Shown here piece by piece: positions 13,191-23,889 of a stretch of DNA of 64,000 nt. The notes below the pieces were generated by a model. It saw nothing but the letters and a program-made list of their open reading frames with translations. It made no database searches and was not told the DNA's origin. The position numbers and the translations under genes are program-made. Position 1 is the first letter of the stretch. Every line of letters starts with the position of its first letter. Source of the DNA: Bombardia bombarda (taxonomy: Eukaryota > Ascomycota > Sordariomycetes > Sordariales > Lasiosphaeriaceae); assembly GCA_030512295.1 (NCBI GenBank), contig JAULSR010000007.1:1202501-1266500 (forward strand), in the 5' to 3' direction.

Positions 13191-13775
13191 ATGGGGAATA
13201 CCTCGTCCAGCAACAGGAATGGAGATAGGGAGCGAGGGAGGAAAGACAAGGAGTTAAGAAGACAGGGCAAAAAGGCAAAGAGGGAAGAGCCACAAGGAAT
13301 AACGGTAAGTCATCAGCTATGATTATCCTGATCACCGCCGCGCCATGAGTTTCTCGTGATGCTGATAACAACTCTCTCCTATGCATATTAGAACGCCTTA
13401 CCCCTCACGATTGGCTGTACATACTGCCTCGGATTCGGAAAAACGACAGTGTGCCCTGTGGCGGCGAGAAACAATGGGAGCAAGTTGATGGCACGCAACC
13501 ACTCCTGCGCAACGAAGAACGATATAATACCAAGGTCAGACCCTGATGACCCTTGGTCTTATACGCTACAATTCAACGTCGACCTGTGTTGGTCCAATGA
13601 AGAGAAACGACAGGCGATTAGGAAGGTCATAGACGATGGTGAGGAATTCCAAGGGGCGACCTATATCGACTTCGGCCTCCTGGTGCAACAGTGTGATAGA
13701 TATGGGATTCTCTATAACGAACCCCTCAAACCCAGGACGGAGACATCCGGAGGCTCGAGTTCGCATCGGCGTTGA
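13191..13775 (+). CDS. small orphan protein with myristoylation-like N-terminus
   Basis: Two exons, 13191-13304 and 13392-13775, are separated by an 87-bp GTAAGT..TTAG intron and encode 165 residues. The start MGNTSSSN fits an N-myristoylation signal (Gly2, Ser6), followed by a strongly basic stretch (RGRKDKELRRQGKKAKREE). Exon 2 begins with a Cys pair (IGCTYC) and ends with a segment (YIDFGLLVQQ..YGILYNEP) that resembles the C-terminal part of the relative at 29.4 kb (INFEALLKTL..FIVYKPGK). I do not recognise a known family, and the function is unknown. The architecture of a short charged first exon plus a Cys-containing second exon recurs at 18.4 and 28.9 kb, which suggests a lineage-specific family. 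Confidence 0.6.
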
Positions 13776-15468
13776 ATCAACTCTCGCCTTGCCATAGCGA
13801 CTTCTCGACGTGCACGAGTAGGGGAAAGTCATCGACTGGATGGATGTGTGGTCCTTGGAGAGCTGGCCATCGCGCATTGTGGCTGTGTTGGATGCATCGA
13901 CAATGCCTTGCTTTGACTCTCGGCTGAAGATTCTTTTGGGGAGAGTTGTGGACATTCATTGCCTTCATCTGGGATTTTGGGGTTCTTCAGACCGTTTTGT
14001 TATATGATTTTGGATTGGCGTTTTGGCGGGACCTTGCCGCTGGATACCCACGATACCATTGTATGGATGGAGTTTTTGGAGTCATCAATGTCGGACCAAC
14101 TTTGACGGATGATACACAGGTCTGGAACCACTAGGTCTACATCTGTAGCTAGCGACCGCACACTTGCATCGAGGGATGCTGCGTCGTAATAAACCATCTA
14201 TTATGGCTTGGATGTTTGATTCTGAAGCTTTGTATAGTGATTCACGATTGGGTGATTATTTTTAGGAACTCCAACGAGGAGAGGCTGTGTCTTACTCGTT
14301 GTCACGAAAAGCGACGAAATTAGCATACACTGACCGAGCTAGCTTATCTTGCCGGGGATAATGCTGTGGTACATGAACATATGACTATGAGGCACTTTGC
14401 AGTTTATCTGAGTGGATACAGCTGTGCTTTTCGTCTTTTTTTTTTTTTTTTTTTTTTTTTTTTGGCACGATTCTGACAAGTCTTCAGGTTTAAAGACTGT
14501 AGCCGCTTTTGCAGGCCGGTCCTAGACGTTAAATGTAACAACAAGAAGAGCAGCAAACAGCAAACAACAACAACAAACAAGATAACATGATGATGATAGG
14601 ATAGGTCAGCTATAAGTGCATACAGGTTCCTACTTAGCACAGGGCAAAAAAACGATATTACCACCTTCCTATAGGTGTCACAGATCAGAAGCTGGGTAAA
14701 AAGGGAAATGGATAGTAGCATCAACGGCTCACAGATCCTGCACTACTAACCTGCTTGGTCTCATCTCATATGTACCTACGGGCGCCTACGCCGTACGAAT
14801 CCCATTTCATCCGTTGTCACTTCAAAGACTTCAACGCATTCCGATGCCACCACTGCCGCTGGGCATTCCGAGCTGTCGGTTGTTCGCCACGACGGCTTTC
14901 TAGCTATGATTCACCCGTTGGATTCCCCCCTTCTCGACCCTCTGTTAGACCTCGTACAAATTCAAGGTCGCCGGCCCTGGAACCTTCTCCCTCTTCCTCT
15001 CCCTTTTTCATTACCTCCATGTCTTTGCACAACCTCATCCCCAGAACCTCATTTTCAGCTTGACACCACAAGCCAACATTCTGAATGATATATACCTACC
15101 TACGCACGCTTGACACCAAAATATGGGAAACTCGGACAGTAAACCCTCCTAAATTGTACGTATGACCCACCAGCCCCGCAACAACGACAACAGGAGAAGG
15201 CGCCCATATAGCGGCGAAACAGGGTACTACCATACTGGGTCTACTTTCTGGACGCCGATTTCGCCCGACATGTACCTATCTTGATAGCTAACAGTAATGC
15301 CTCACTTCATTTTCGAGATTCGATATGCCACCACCTCCTACGTATTATGCTATGTTCAAGTTATCACCAACTGAAATCTCAGTACCGCCTTCCCCGCAAG
15401 CTTCTCACCGAGATCCTTGAGCACGCTCTTCATTGCTTGGCAGCAGAGGCAGATGTTTCAGGCGACAT
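13776..15468. other. intergenic region with poly(T) tract
   Basis: No supported gene. A run of about 26 T lies at 14438-14463. An ATG at 15123 opens a frame reading MGNSDSKPS and stops at once; it could be a first exon like those nearby, but no convincing downstream exon was found. Confidence 0.45.
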
Positions 15469-15606
15469 GTGGCGCTTGGGGGTTGTGGAGTGGGACTTTA
15501 TGTGCCTGGTGTGCTTCCGGTCGATGGTTTGTCGTGGTGGGACTAATTTGGATGATGTTGAGGGCGGTGTTGGTGTTGATGTTGTTCATGGACTTTCTTT
15601 GTGCTG
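15469..15606 (+). repeat. diverged duplicated block, copy A (hydrophobic coding remnant?)
   Basis: This segment resembles 15820-15964. Shared stretches include GGAGTGGGACTTT near the start and a GTTGGTGTT(A/G)ATGTTGT stretch followed by a CTTTGYGCTG tail. One frame of copy A, starting upstream at 15417, reads a strongly hydrophobic segment (VVVGLIWMMLRAVLVLMLFM) that looks like a membrane span. I interpret the pair as a tandem duplication within or next to a decayed membrane-protein gene, but no complete gene model can be drawn. Confidence 0.4.
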
Positions 15607-15819
15607 CAGATTCGTATCGACCGAAATTTTGGATTGGGATTCGGCGGAAGATCGCTGGATGGATACCGCTGGGGCGAAATCCCTGGAACCTGGCCAGCCA
15701 TCTTCGTCCCAGAGGCCGCCTGCTGTGACATCCACCACAAGTAATATTTCTGTACTGCCTTCTCAGCAGTCCTCTCAGCAGTCGCGCCACCAGCAATCAT
15801 CTGGGGAACGGGTGGTAAC

Positions 15820-15964
15820 TGGGCCAGCTGGGGGGAGTGGGACTTTCTTTGTCAGATTGGATTTGGGGTAGTAGTGGGTTTGGGAGTTGTTTTATCCTGC
15901 TGATATCGGATTATGCCTGGGGTAGTGGTTGGTGTTAATGTTGTAATGGTCTATCTTTGCGCTG
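15820..15964 (+). repeat. diverged duplicated block, copy B
   Basis: Second copy of the block at 15469-15606. Its comparable frames are also hydrophobic (FGVVVGLGVVLSC, then VVVGVNVVMVYLCAG) but are interrupted by a stop, so this copy is probably non-coding now. Confidence 0.4.
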
Positions 15965-16839
15965 GAGTTTGGTGTTGGAGTATGGGTTTGTGTTTTGAGA
16001 TTTTGGGTCAGCACATGGTGGGATGTTGCTGGATGCGACAGGGACAAAAGTGGCAGTCTCGTGTCTTGACTCTTGACGCGACTTGCTTTACTCGTGGCAA
16101 ATAATCCAGGATTTCGATACGTGTCAGTCGAAAAACCTTTCACGCTACAGACTGAACAGTTAGATCTGTGTACGACATGTCACCAGCAGTCAATCCTTCG
16201 TTGTTGACTCAGTTCATCTCATCTCGTGCCGGTGTTGAACCACTGCAGATATGCCGGACGACGCTTGGCATGTGATAAAGTTTTGAACAAGAGACTGACA
16301 CCCAGACTAATAGAGCAGCCAGAAAGTCTATACCTTAGGCATGCGAATAGGTAATCTGGGGGGTTGCGCTTGCGAATGAATAACATGATGCGGGACGAAA
16401 AACAGGACTGATACCATTACGGGGCACACATGAATCACAGTTTGACTGCCCCGGTGAAGCATCCACCCTACAAAAGCAAATAATAGTAGGCGTGAGAACT
16501 GTCCCTTCTTCAACTTCCCCATGGTGCCTCATCTTCATACCGTCCTGCTAAGAAACTTCATCTCGACAAAGTAACGCTAGTACGCAACTACCTTGCCCAA
16601 GGACTACTTCGATTCGCTTAAGCGGCATTGTCCTTATCTTGTGCCGCTTGTTAGTCGTCCTCGTCGTCGCAAGCACTTGGACCAGATATTCGATCGAGCC
16701 AGAGGCATATGCGCTGAGCTTCGATAATCATAGCGACAAGAACACTTCAGTTTGGGCGTCTTCAGCATCACTTGACTCACTCCTAGCGGGCTCATTTACC
16801 CCAAGACCGGTTTTCAGGGACAAGCAGCAACGCCAAAAA

Positions 16840-17193
16840 ATGTGCTTTGGTAGCAAGAAGAAGCTAAAGCACGCAATGGATCCAGAGATGGCACGAAAGG
16901 CCAAACATGTACGTCGAAGTTGCCTATCTATCTCGTTTTCTCGAGTCTTTCATTGCAGGCTGCTTTTGATGTTGTCAGCTAACATTATGTACTTTATTCA
17001 GGCGGAAACTTTGGCTTCTCTCCAAGAGAAAAAGAGGGCCTATGAAAGGAGGACCGAAAACGAGAGGAAACGAATTCAGAGAACAAGCCGTGTATCAGGA
17101 CTGGGTGGAAATAGACGCGGATCTTCCTTGGCCTATACTTCTCCGTCAAGCTCCGAGTATGGACAGCGAGTCCAGTATTTGCAGATGGTGTGA
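16840..17193 (+). CDS. small basic protein starting MCFGSKKK
   Basis: Two exons, 16840-16908 and 17002-17193, joined across a 93-bp GTACGT..TTCAG intron, encode 86 residues. The start MCFGSKKK puts a cysteine at position 2 followed by lysines, a context that can support membrane attachment by acylation. The middle (AETLASLQEKKRAYERR..) is highly charged and likely helical. The tail is Ser/Gly-rich. No enzyme domain is visible. An ORF open upstream from 16639 is in frame but starts without a convincing ATG. Function unknown. It shares the short-first-exon layout of its neighbours, but I see no clear sequence similarity to them. Confidence 0.5.
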   Translation: MCFGSKKKLKHAMDPEMARKAKHVRRSCLSISFSRVFHCRLLLMLSANIMYFIQAETLASLQEKKRAYERRTENERKRIQRTSRVSGLGGNRRGSSLAYTSPSSSEYGQRVQYLQMV

Positions 17194-18369
17194 AGGGATT
17201 GGTCCTGCCAGTAGCCGTTCTGGCAAGATTTTGGATCTGCGCCTCGGGAGGCCGATCATGGGCAGTAGTCAACATTGCCGGACGTTTCTTGTATACCTAC
17301 ACGCACCATCTCTGGGCACCCAGGTACATACCCAGTACATAGGGTAGGGGTTGAGCATTGAGAAAGAGACAGTTAGCACATGGCAATCCTCCTAATAAAT
17401 ATCAGCGCTGTCATGCAAACTGACATTTCCTTACCTGGGTAGGTATTTAACTGACCTAATTTACTTTGCCCTGTAGCAACTCGTCATAGTCCAATGCTGG
17501 AACTAGCCACAAAAAACACGGTTACACTCTGGAAAGGAAGTTTGGCTGAGAGTGGTTAATTATTTGCCATGAACAGGTGATCGCCTTGATTCAGGGAAAT
17601 ACTAAATTGCAACATGATGGATATTTGAATCACGCGTCAGTGCATACATGTGCCCATGTGAATGTCAGAAAGAGCGCTCTTCTAGGGCATGAGTGGCTTG
17701 ACGGAAGGAGATGACAAATAGCTTGCAAGATTGTGATGAGATGACAGGCGCCCTCGTCGGATATGGAAGACACTTGGTTTGCGGCCTCCTGTGCCGTCAT
17801 AGCTGAAAGCTCTTGTAGGATGCAGCTCATGTGGATAGACAGGCCGATCCCTCGGAGGAAACCAAGGTCAAGCAGCTCTGGGTCCACATTGCTCGGGTGA
17901 CCGAGACAGGTGGGATGAAAATATCGGATGGCCATCAGGACTCATGACAACTGGCCAAAAATCATGACATTGTAGCTGTCTCATGACAATATACCAACGA
18001 GCCAGATGTAGTGTTCGGTTCAAGTCTCTGAGAAATCAACATACACAATACTGGTAGTGGCTCAGTATACACTAGGAGCTGGGTATTGAAAGCAGGTATA
18101 AAACGACCGAGCCTAACAAGCTCCAGAGATATTTTCCTTTTTGCAGCACGGTCAGATAGATACAATGGTCTCACTCTTCTACCATCAACATATATCCCCA
18201 AAAGAGCAACACTCTCAGTCCGGATCTCTCTGCAATAAGAAGGCCTACCGAGGTAACGTGACTCCTTGATAATTCTTTATCGTGCTTCACTCACCCAAAG
18301 AAGCGAACCAGATTCCCGAAGACAAACCCAAGAGGCAGATATCACACCATTCTGAACAAGGCTGCCAAT
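17194..18369. other. intergenic region
   Basis: No supported gene. It contains a TACCTGGGTAGGTA motif at 17432-17445. Confidence 0.5.
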
Positions 18370-18717
18370 ATGTTTCGGTCTAAGCCAAAGGAAGAGGTGG
18401 GCACACTTTTCTTGTCGTAACCATGTCCTTGCCTCCAAACCCAGTTGGTTAGTATTTCAATAGTCATTACCAACGGTAACAATATATATCTCGATCAGCC
18501 CATCCAACTCCTGTACTACACAATCTGGTTGCAGTGCGAAAATTGCCACAACTCCCCCGAGAACTATGAAACACGCAAAGACAAGAAGCTCGACAAATAT
18601 ACGTGCGACATCTGTACTGAATACAATGCCAAGGGTATGATTGGCTACCAGCAAAAGACAGACAACGACCGGAACTGGCGGGTTGAGGCCGTCATCGGTT
18701 GGAGAGCTGATTTTTGA
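18370..18717 (+). pseudogene. truncated member of small CxxCHNS orphan family
   Basis: Exons 18370-18396 (MFRSKPKEE) and 18499-18717 encode 81 residues with the motif CENCHNS, a second Cys pair (CDICTEYN) and MIGYQ. The relative at 28.9 kb has CDSCHNS, SCKLLNYYN and LIGW in the same order. The reading frame stops at 18715-18717, but directly after the stop the same frame reads HEGSHTL, matching HEGRHPL in the relative, and then meets further stops. This copy therefore looks cut short by a nonsense change and decaying, although an 81-residue product is still possible. The first intron (102 bp, GTGGGC donor) is the least certain part. Function unknown. Confidence 0.5.
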
Positions 18718-21700
18718 CACGAGGGGAGTCACACGTTGAGATGTTGATGCTCGTTGACGTCAGATGGTGGTATTCGCACTGCGTTCCTCAAGTTTGTAGT
18801 TGGGCGCTTGCCTTGCATCAGACAAACTATCGAATAGTTGCAGCAGTGTTTGGGAAATCCGAAGGGGCTGTTGTCAGTTGGGGCTGAAATGCCTTTGAAA
18901 TTTGTCCTTTTCGCCCTTTCTTTTTCTATTTTAACTAATTTCGATTTGCACATCTTTCAGATTTCAAGGAAAAGAGACCTCGCCAGTGTTGTCCCAAGCC
19001 AGCAGTGCATGCCACAGTAGCTGTCCACGACGTTGGGAATGTAAATCCAATAGCTTGTTTTAAGGGTCTGCGGGGTTCCATTCCATATCGGTGGGAGCGA
19101 GATGGTTGTTCATCTCGGCCATCTCGGTCGTGATTTGCGAGAGCCGAAAGTGTGCCGTAGGTCTTGGCCCGCAATACTTAAGCAGGAGGCGGAATATTAT
19201 TTCGGTGTTTCAAAAGGGCGAAAAAGCGCTGAAAAAAGCTTTGACGCAGACAATGAATGAACGTTTGGTGGCCGATCAACAGGATTCTCGATCGACGGAA
19301 AAGTGCATATTTCTCGCAGCAAACAGGCAGAAAGGGGCGGCGGTAAGAAGGAAGGAAGTAGGGAAAATCGCAGCTTACAAACGCCTCCAATGTCTCGGCT
19401 GCCAAAGGTCTCACTTCGGCTGAGAAGGCATGCTTCTATGCCCCCGTCCTGTCTATCCCTGGGGTTCTAACTTAACTATCGGGGTGACCCGCCCCGCGTG
19501 CGTGCTGGTTTACCTAGTGACCGTTCGTCAGAAGGAAATTCAAGAAATTCCTGGGTTATTTGAGACAAAAGAATACAATCCGTGAAAAAAGACTGTGGAG
19601 ACTGGTGGATCCCGCCCTTTTTCAACCCGAGATCTCAGGCCAAAAGTATGGTGTGGGATTCCAAAAGCTAATCGACTTGGCGCGCTCTTGTCCTAACAAA
19701 CCGGTAACGTGATCGGCGACAGGCATTTCAGTTATCAGTTACCGATCAGATTTTATTATCGATTGCTGTCTGCTTTTTACCGCCTATCGCCGACTTCGGT
19801 AATGAGAAACAAGAGAATGTGAGGAGAATCTTTGATAACCCTTATCTCCTGATCTCGCGCACGTTCACCACTTGCTCAATCTCTCGCGACTTGCGTTGTC
19901 TTTCAGCACTAACAATAAAAAGTCGCCCGAATGGAAAGGGAGCTGCCGGTTGCCCCAAAGCTTGGAATTCCCACTCGGGGCTTCCCGCGACGGGACTGTG
20001 GAGCGACCATACGTGGGCTGAGTTTGGACGGCTGGGTCTTCCATGCCCCGGCAGTCGCTGGATGGCGCCGTAGATCATGGGGCTTTCTGGGCCTCGCGCT
20101 CAGCGGGACAGAGCGCCCCCCCTCCCTTTCTTAGGTGGCATTCCCCGCCCGACGTGCCCGTCCGCGGGTCGCTGGCGTTGAGGGGGCGGGCGCGCGAGCC
20201 TTCTCCGCACAGCCCAGGGCAGGGCAGGCAAGCCTGGCAAGGCAGAAAAACGGGAAGGAAACCCTTTGGATGCAAGCGGCTGGGCTGCTTTCATGAATTG
20301 CTTGATAACAGGAACCGGGATAAACGAAGAGTTTATGGAGCTCCTTTACTCGCAATCAATCTGCTAGGGGATTCTTCTAGGGAAGCGAAAAGGGGTGCAC
20401 AAAGCTGCTGCATCTTGGTGTCGTAGGACAGGACAAGGCCCCCCCCCTTTTTTTTTTTTTTCGCCTAGCAGCCTTGCAGAAAGAACAAAGCCTCGCATCC
20501 ATCATTCACAACCAGCTCAAGGTGCCGTCAAATCGCCGTTCCTGATCGGTAGGTGACGCTGTAACCCTCCCTTTGCCTTGCTCTCCCTCCACCCGGATTA
20601 GAGTTTGAGGACGCGACAAGCCACCTACGAGTCTGCTACCTACACCACTTCTTAGCCCCAGTTCGTACCACCTTGGCTCGCAGTAAAATTGTCATCTGTA
20701 CCTTAACGCGCGCTATGTGGTAAAGTCTCAGACCAGATCGTCGTCTAGCGCGAGATCCTGGAGCAGCCGATGGTTACCAATCGGGGTCGATTGCGAGGCA
20801 TTTGACGACCAAATCTGACGATTTCATTTCGCCAAAACGGGCAGGTCCAGTCGACAAGATGGGCACCCGGGAGAGGAGGGGGGAGGTTAATTCAAATCCA
20901 GCTGCCCTGACACGTTATTACCATTGCGCCGGATTCGGATTCTGTCACCCACCTACTGCAACTTTTTGAATTTATGTACCTGGGTAGGGAATGGAATCTT
21001 GCATGCATCGCGGCGTCGCACCTCGTCCGCGTCGACTGCACATGAGCGAGCTTGACAGCAACAGCAGCAGCAGCAGCAGCCTTTTTGACACAAAGAAGCG
21101 AAATCCGGGCCATCCACAATGACCTTAACAACGGCCGTACCGGACGAGCCGGCTGAGTGAGCCGACGGCCTATACTCAAAATTCCTAGTGGAAGGAAGTA
21201 AATGCGTATGTACATACGATAAGGTATGTCAAAAGGCACACGTGAATCACCTCACCGAGGGAGCGGGTGACTCTTCCAGTCGCCAGACTTCCAAACACAA
21301 CGGCAAACAGTCACCAGAGGAAGGACCGACCCAATTCAGGCCTCAACCTCGACCAAATCCACGAGCACTCATTGGCGTCCTGGCGTTCCGCAGATGCCCG
21401 CGGGTGCCCAACGTGGACAGATTGAAGGCAAACTTGTTGCTCTCTCCCCATCTCTCTCGCCAACCAGATCACGCCAGATCCCTGCCAAACGTGGCATCGA
21501 GATCGCTGCCTGCCCACCCGGATGGGATGGGGCGACCATGCTCCCAGCGAGCCGAATCGCTAATCCGGGGCTTTGCCATTTCTCGGTCGCTCGGTGCCCT
21601 GCGATGTGATCTCCCGCCCTGTTTGTCCGTCCCATTACCTAAGGTAGGTAGGTACAGAAAGGCAGGTATTGCATCGTTCGATTCTATGACGGATCCATGG

Positions 21701-22904
21701 GTGGTGGGTGCATCTCATGATTATGTAAATGAAAGGCATTGTTGGAAGTGATTTGACAGCGCATCATCACATTTCGCAGCGTGATGTTGACGAGATGATC
21801 ACAGTACGAATATCTGCGAACAGACCAAGTCACCGAATTGCCATTTCTAACCTGGACCCTGGGCTCCATTGGCTTGGTGCGTGCTGTCAAAGAACAGATC
21901 CCAGCTCACCCAGGCTTGCCAGGCATGCATGCGGAGAGACATTCGCTGGCCCACCGCTGGTCTGCCTTAAACAGAGTATGGAAATCCTTAAACACTGTCA
22001 GCATGGCCGACTTGAATGCCGCACTCCAAGTCCAACAGAATCGCTACAAGCAGCAAGCACAACCCATATGGCCTCTGTTCTAGGTATGCTCTCTCTGGTG
22101 AGATAATGCCGCGGATGACGAATGCATTCGTCCTCGTCTACTAGATACATGGACAAGCAGTACCTAGGTACTTGGCTTTACGTATTCATCCCAAGATCAG
22201 TCAGTCGTCGTCATGCCTGGCCCACGGTCATGGTCCACGGTTTGAGCGACAGCCCTAGCACGCCCATTTTGGATATCGGGGTAGGGCCCTAGGCCTGATG
22301 CTGGTTTCGGATGGCCGCCTTTCCATCGCGGTTACTGTCGCGGATTCTTGGGTGGCCTCGTTGTGTGCATTGCTGCATTTGCAGAAAACAAAAACAATGT
22401 TATGATATTCAATCGATCGGAGAAGATACAAATCTTGAAAAAGAATGTTGCCCAAATCTCCTAACCGAGCTGACATGGTCTTCCTGGCTGTGAACAGCTG
22501 TTGCATCGGTACTTCTGTTAAGGCTGAAGTATCTTAGTAGGGGGGCTTGTTTGCTCTCGGATGCTTGCTACCGCAGCGCTAAGGCTCGGTGAATTGCATA
22601 ACGACCTGACCTGGCTGCAGAGATGCCTTGGCGGCCTGATCCTCTAGGCTGCTGCTGATGTGGTCTCAGATATACGCAGTAGGCCCGCAGGCGCCGTTCC
22701 AAAATATGCGCAGGGCAAGATGGTCCGTCCCGAGAGGAAGAGTTTGGCAAGCCCATCCCCAATCACCTTGTTCTTGTGCTTCCCCCCCATACGCTCAGCG
22801 CTGCCGAAAATTCGAAAAATCCCAACCCCGTCCTTCTCTCTTTTCCCTCTCCTCTGCTTCTCACACTGGCAGTCTCCTCCTTCCCCAAGAGCTATGCCAC
22901 TTTG
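18718..22904. other. intergenic region
   Basis: About 4 kb without a supported gene. The first few hundred bases contain eroded sequence related to the CxxCHNS family. Beyond that I see C-runs, T-runs (20441-20461), a short CAG tract near 21060-21080 and TACCTAGGTA-type motifs at 20977, 21636-21655 and 22161-22171. Frames up to 187 codons (for example 21188-21751) have no motif or splice support. Confidence 0.45.
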
Positions 22905-22907
22905 ATG

Positions 22908-23889
22908 TTTCAATCGCCGCCGCGTCGACCATCACCGAATTCGCCGGATTGGCCCAGCAGCGTCGCGGCAGAGGACGACGACCTGGACAATTGCGACAGT
23001 CATTGCCCGCGGCGAGCCCCCCAGCACTGCACTCACCACTCGCCCAGAAGTCAGCACCAGCGGCACCAGCAGCAGCCGCAAGTGGAAGCGTGAGGGTGGA
23101 ACCTTGGGTTTGAGCGTGGAAGCACCGGTGTCCACCGCAGCCGTGAGGTGGCGCCCGTAGCCTTGGACTGCCTTGGACTGCCTTGGACTTGGAGCCCACT
23201 GTACTACTTGCTATCAGCACCACCGTGGCTGCTCATTGAGCTGAGCGTCTTTCCACCTCCATCTGGCCCGAACGCATCCATTCCATCTCATCATCCCACG
23301 CACGTCTGTCCGCATACACAGCAGCACCCGCAACACAACAGGACACCACCAAAGCCCGTCCAGCACTGCTACTATCTATTTGCACACAGCACACACTGCC
23401 CACACGCACCTGGACTGGCCCAGCCCAGCCCCCATCTAGTCGTCTAGTCGCCGCAATTCCACACTTTTCTTTTCCTCTATCCATCCTCGTCTTCGCATCC
23501 TCGCAGAGCGACAGCCCCCGAGCCACCTCGACAATCGGCCATCTCGCGCCCACCGCCAGTCGCTTAGCCACAAAACACGCCTTTTCCATCACGACGTCGC
23601 CGTCGTTTTCACTCGTCGAAAAAAGCCGTCGAGCTGGCTCCCGTCAGCGCCAGCCTCATCCCCAATACGCCCACCGCCCTGCCGGGTTTAAGCGCACCGC
23701 GTGCTACTGGTGGCGAAAGCCTTTTGCATTCATCATAACGACAATCTGTCACACACCCCCAACCCACCCACGCCACATATACACCGCACACAACCAACAC
23801 GCGCACGCGCAACAATTTTCTGCTTACCCTTTCCTGCGATACCGACAATCCCGACCCGGCAGACCATTGTCTGCACGAAGCTGTGAGCC
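22908..23889 (+). promoter_or_regulatory. long ATG-free leader/promoter of som1
   Basis: No ATG occurs on the plus strand between 22908 and the start codon at 23890, a stretch of 982 bp rich in C, A and T. A perfect 10-bp tandem repeat (CCTTGGACTG, three units) lies at 23161-23189. Absence of ATG over this length fits a long 5' untranslated region under selection against upstream starts. The transcription start itself is not visible. Confidence 0.5.
23161..23189. repeat. CCTTGGACTG tandem repeat
   Basis: Three consecutive 10-bp units (the last one lacking the final G) lie in the presumed som1 leader. Confidence 0.85.

Noticed and set aside
15123..15149. MGNSDSKPS start considered as a further small orphan gene
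   Set aside because: The frame stops after nine codons and no downstream exon joins with a plausible intron into a recognisable product.
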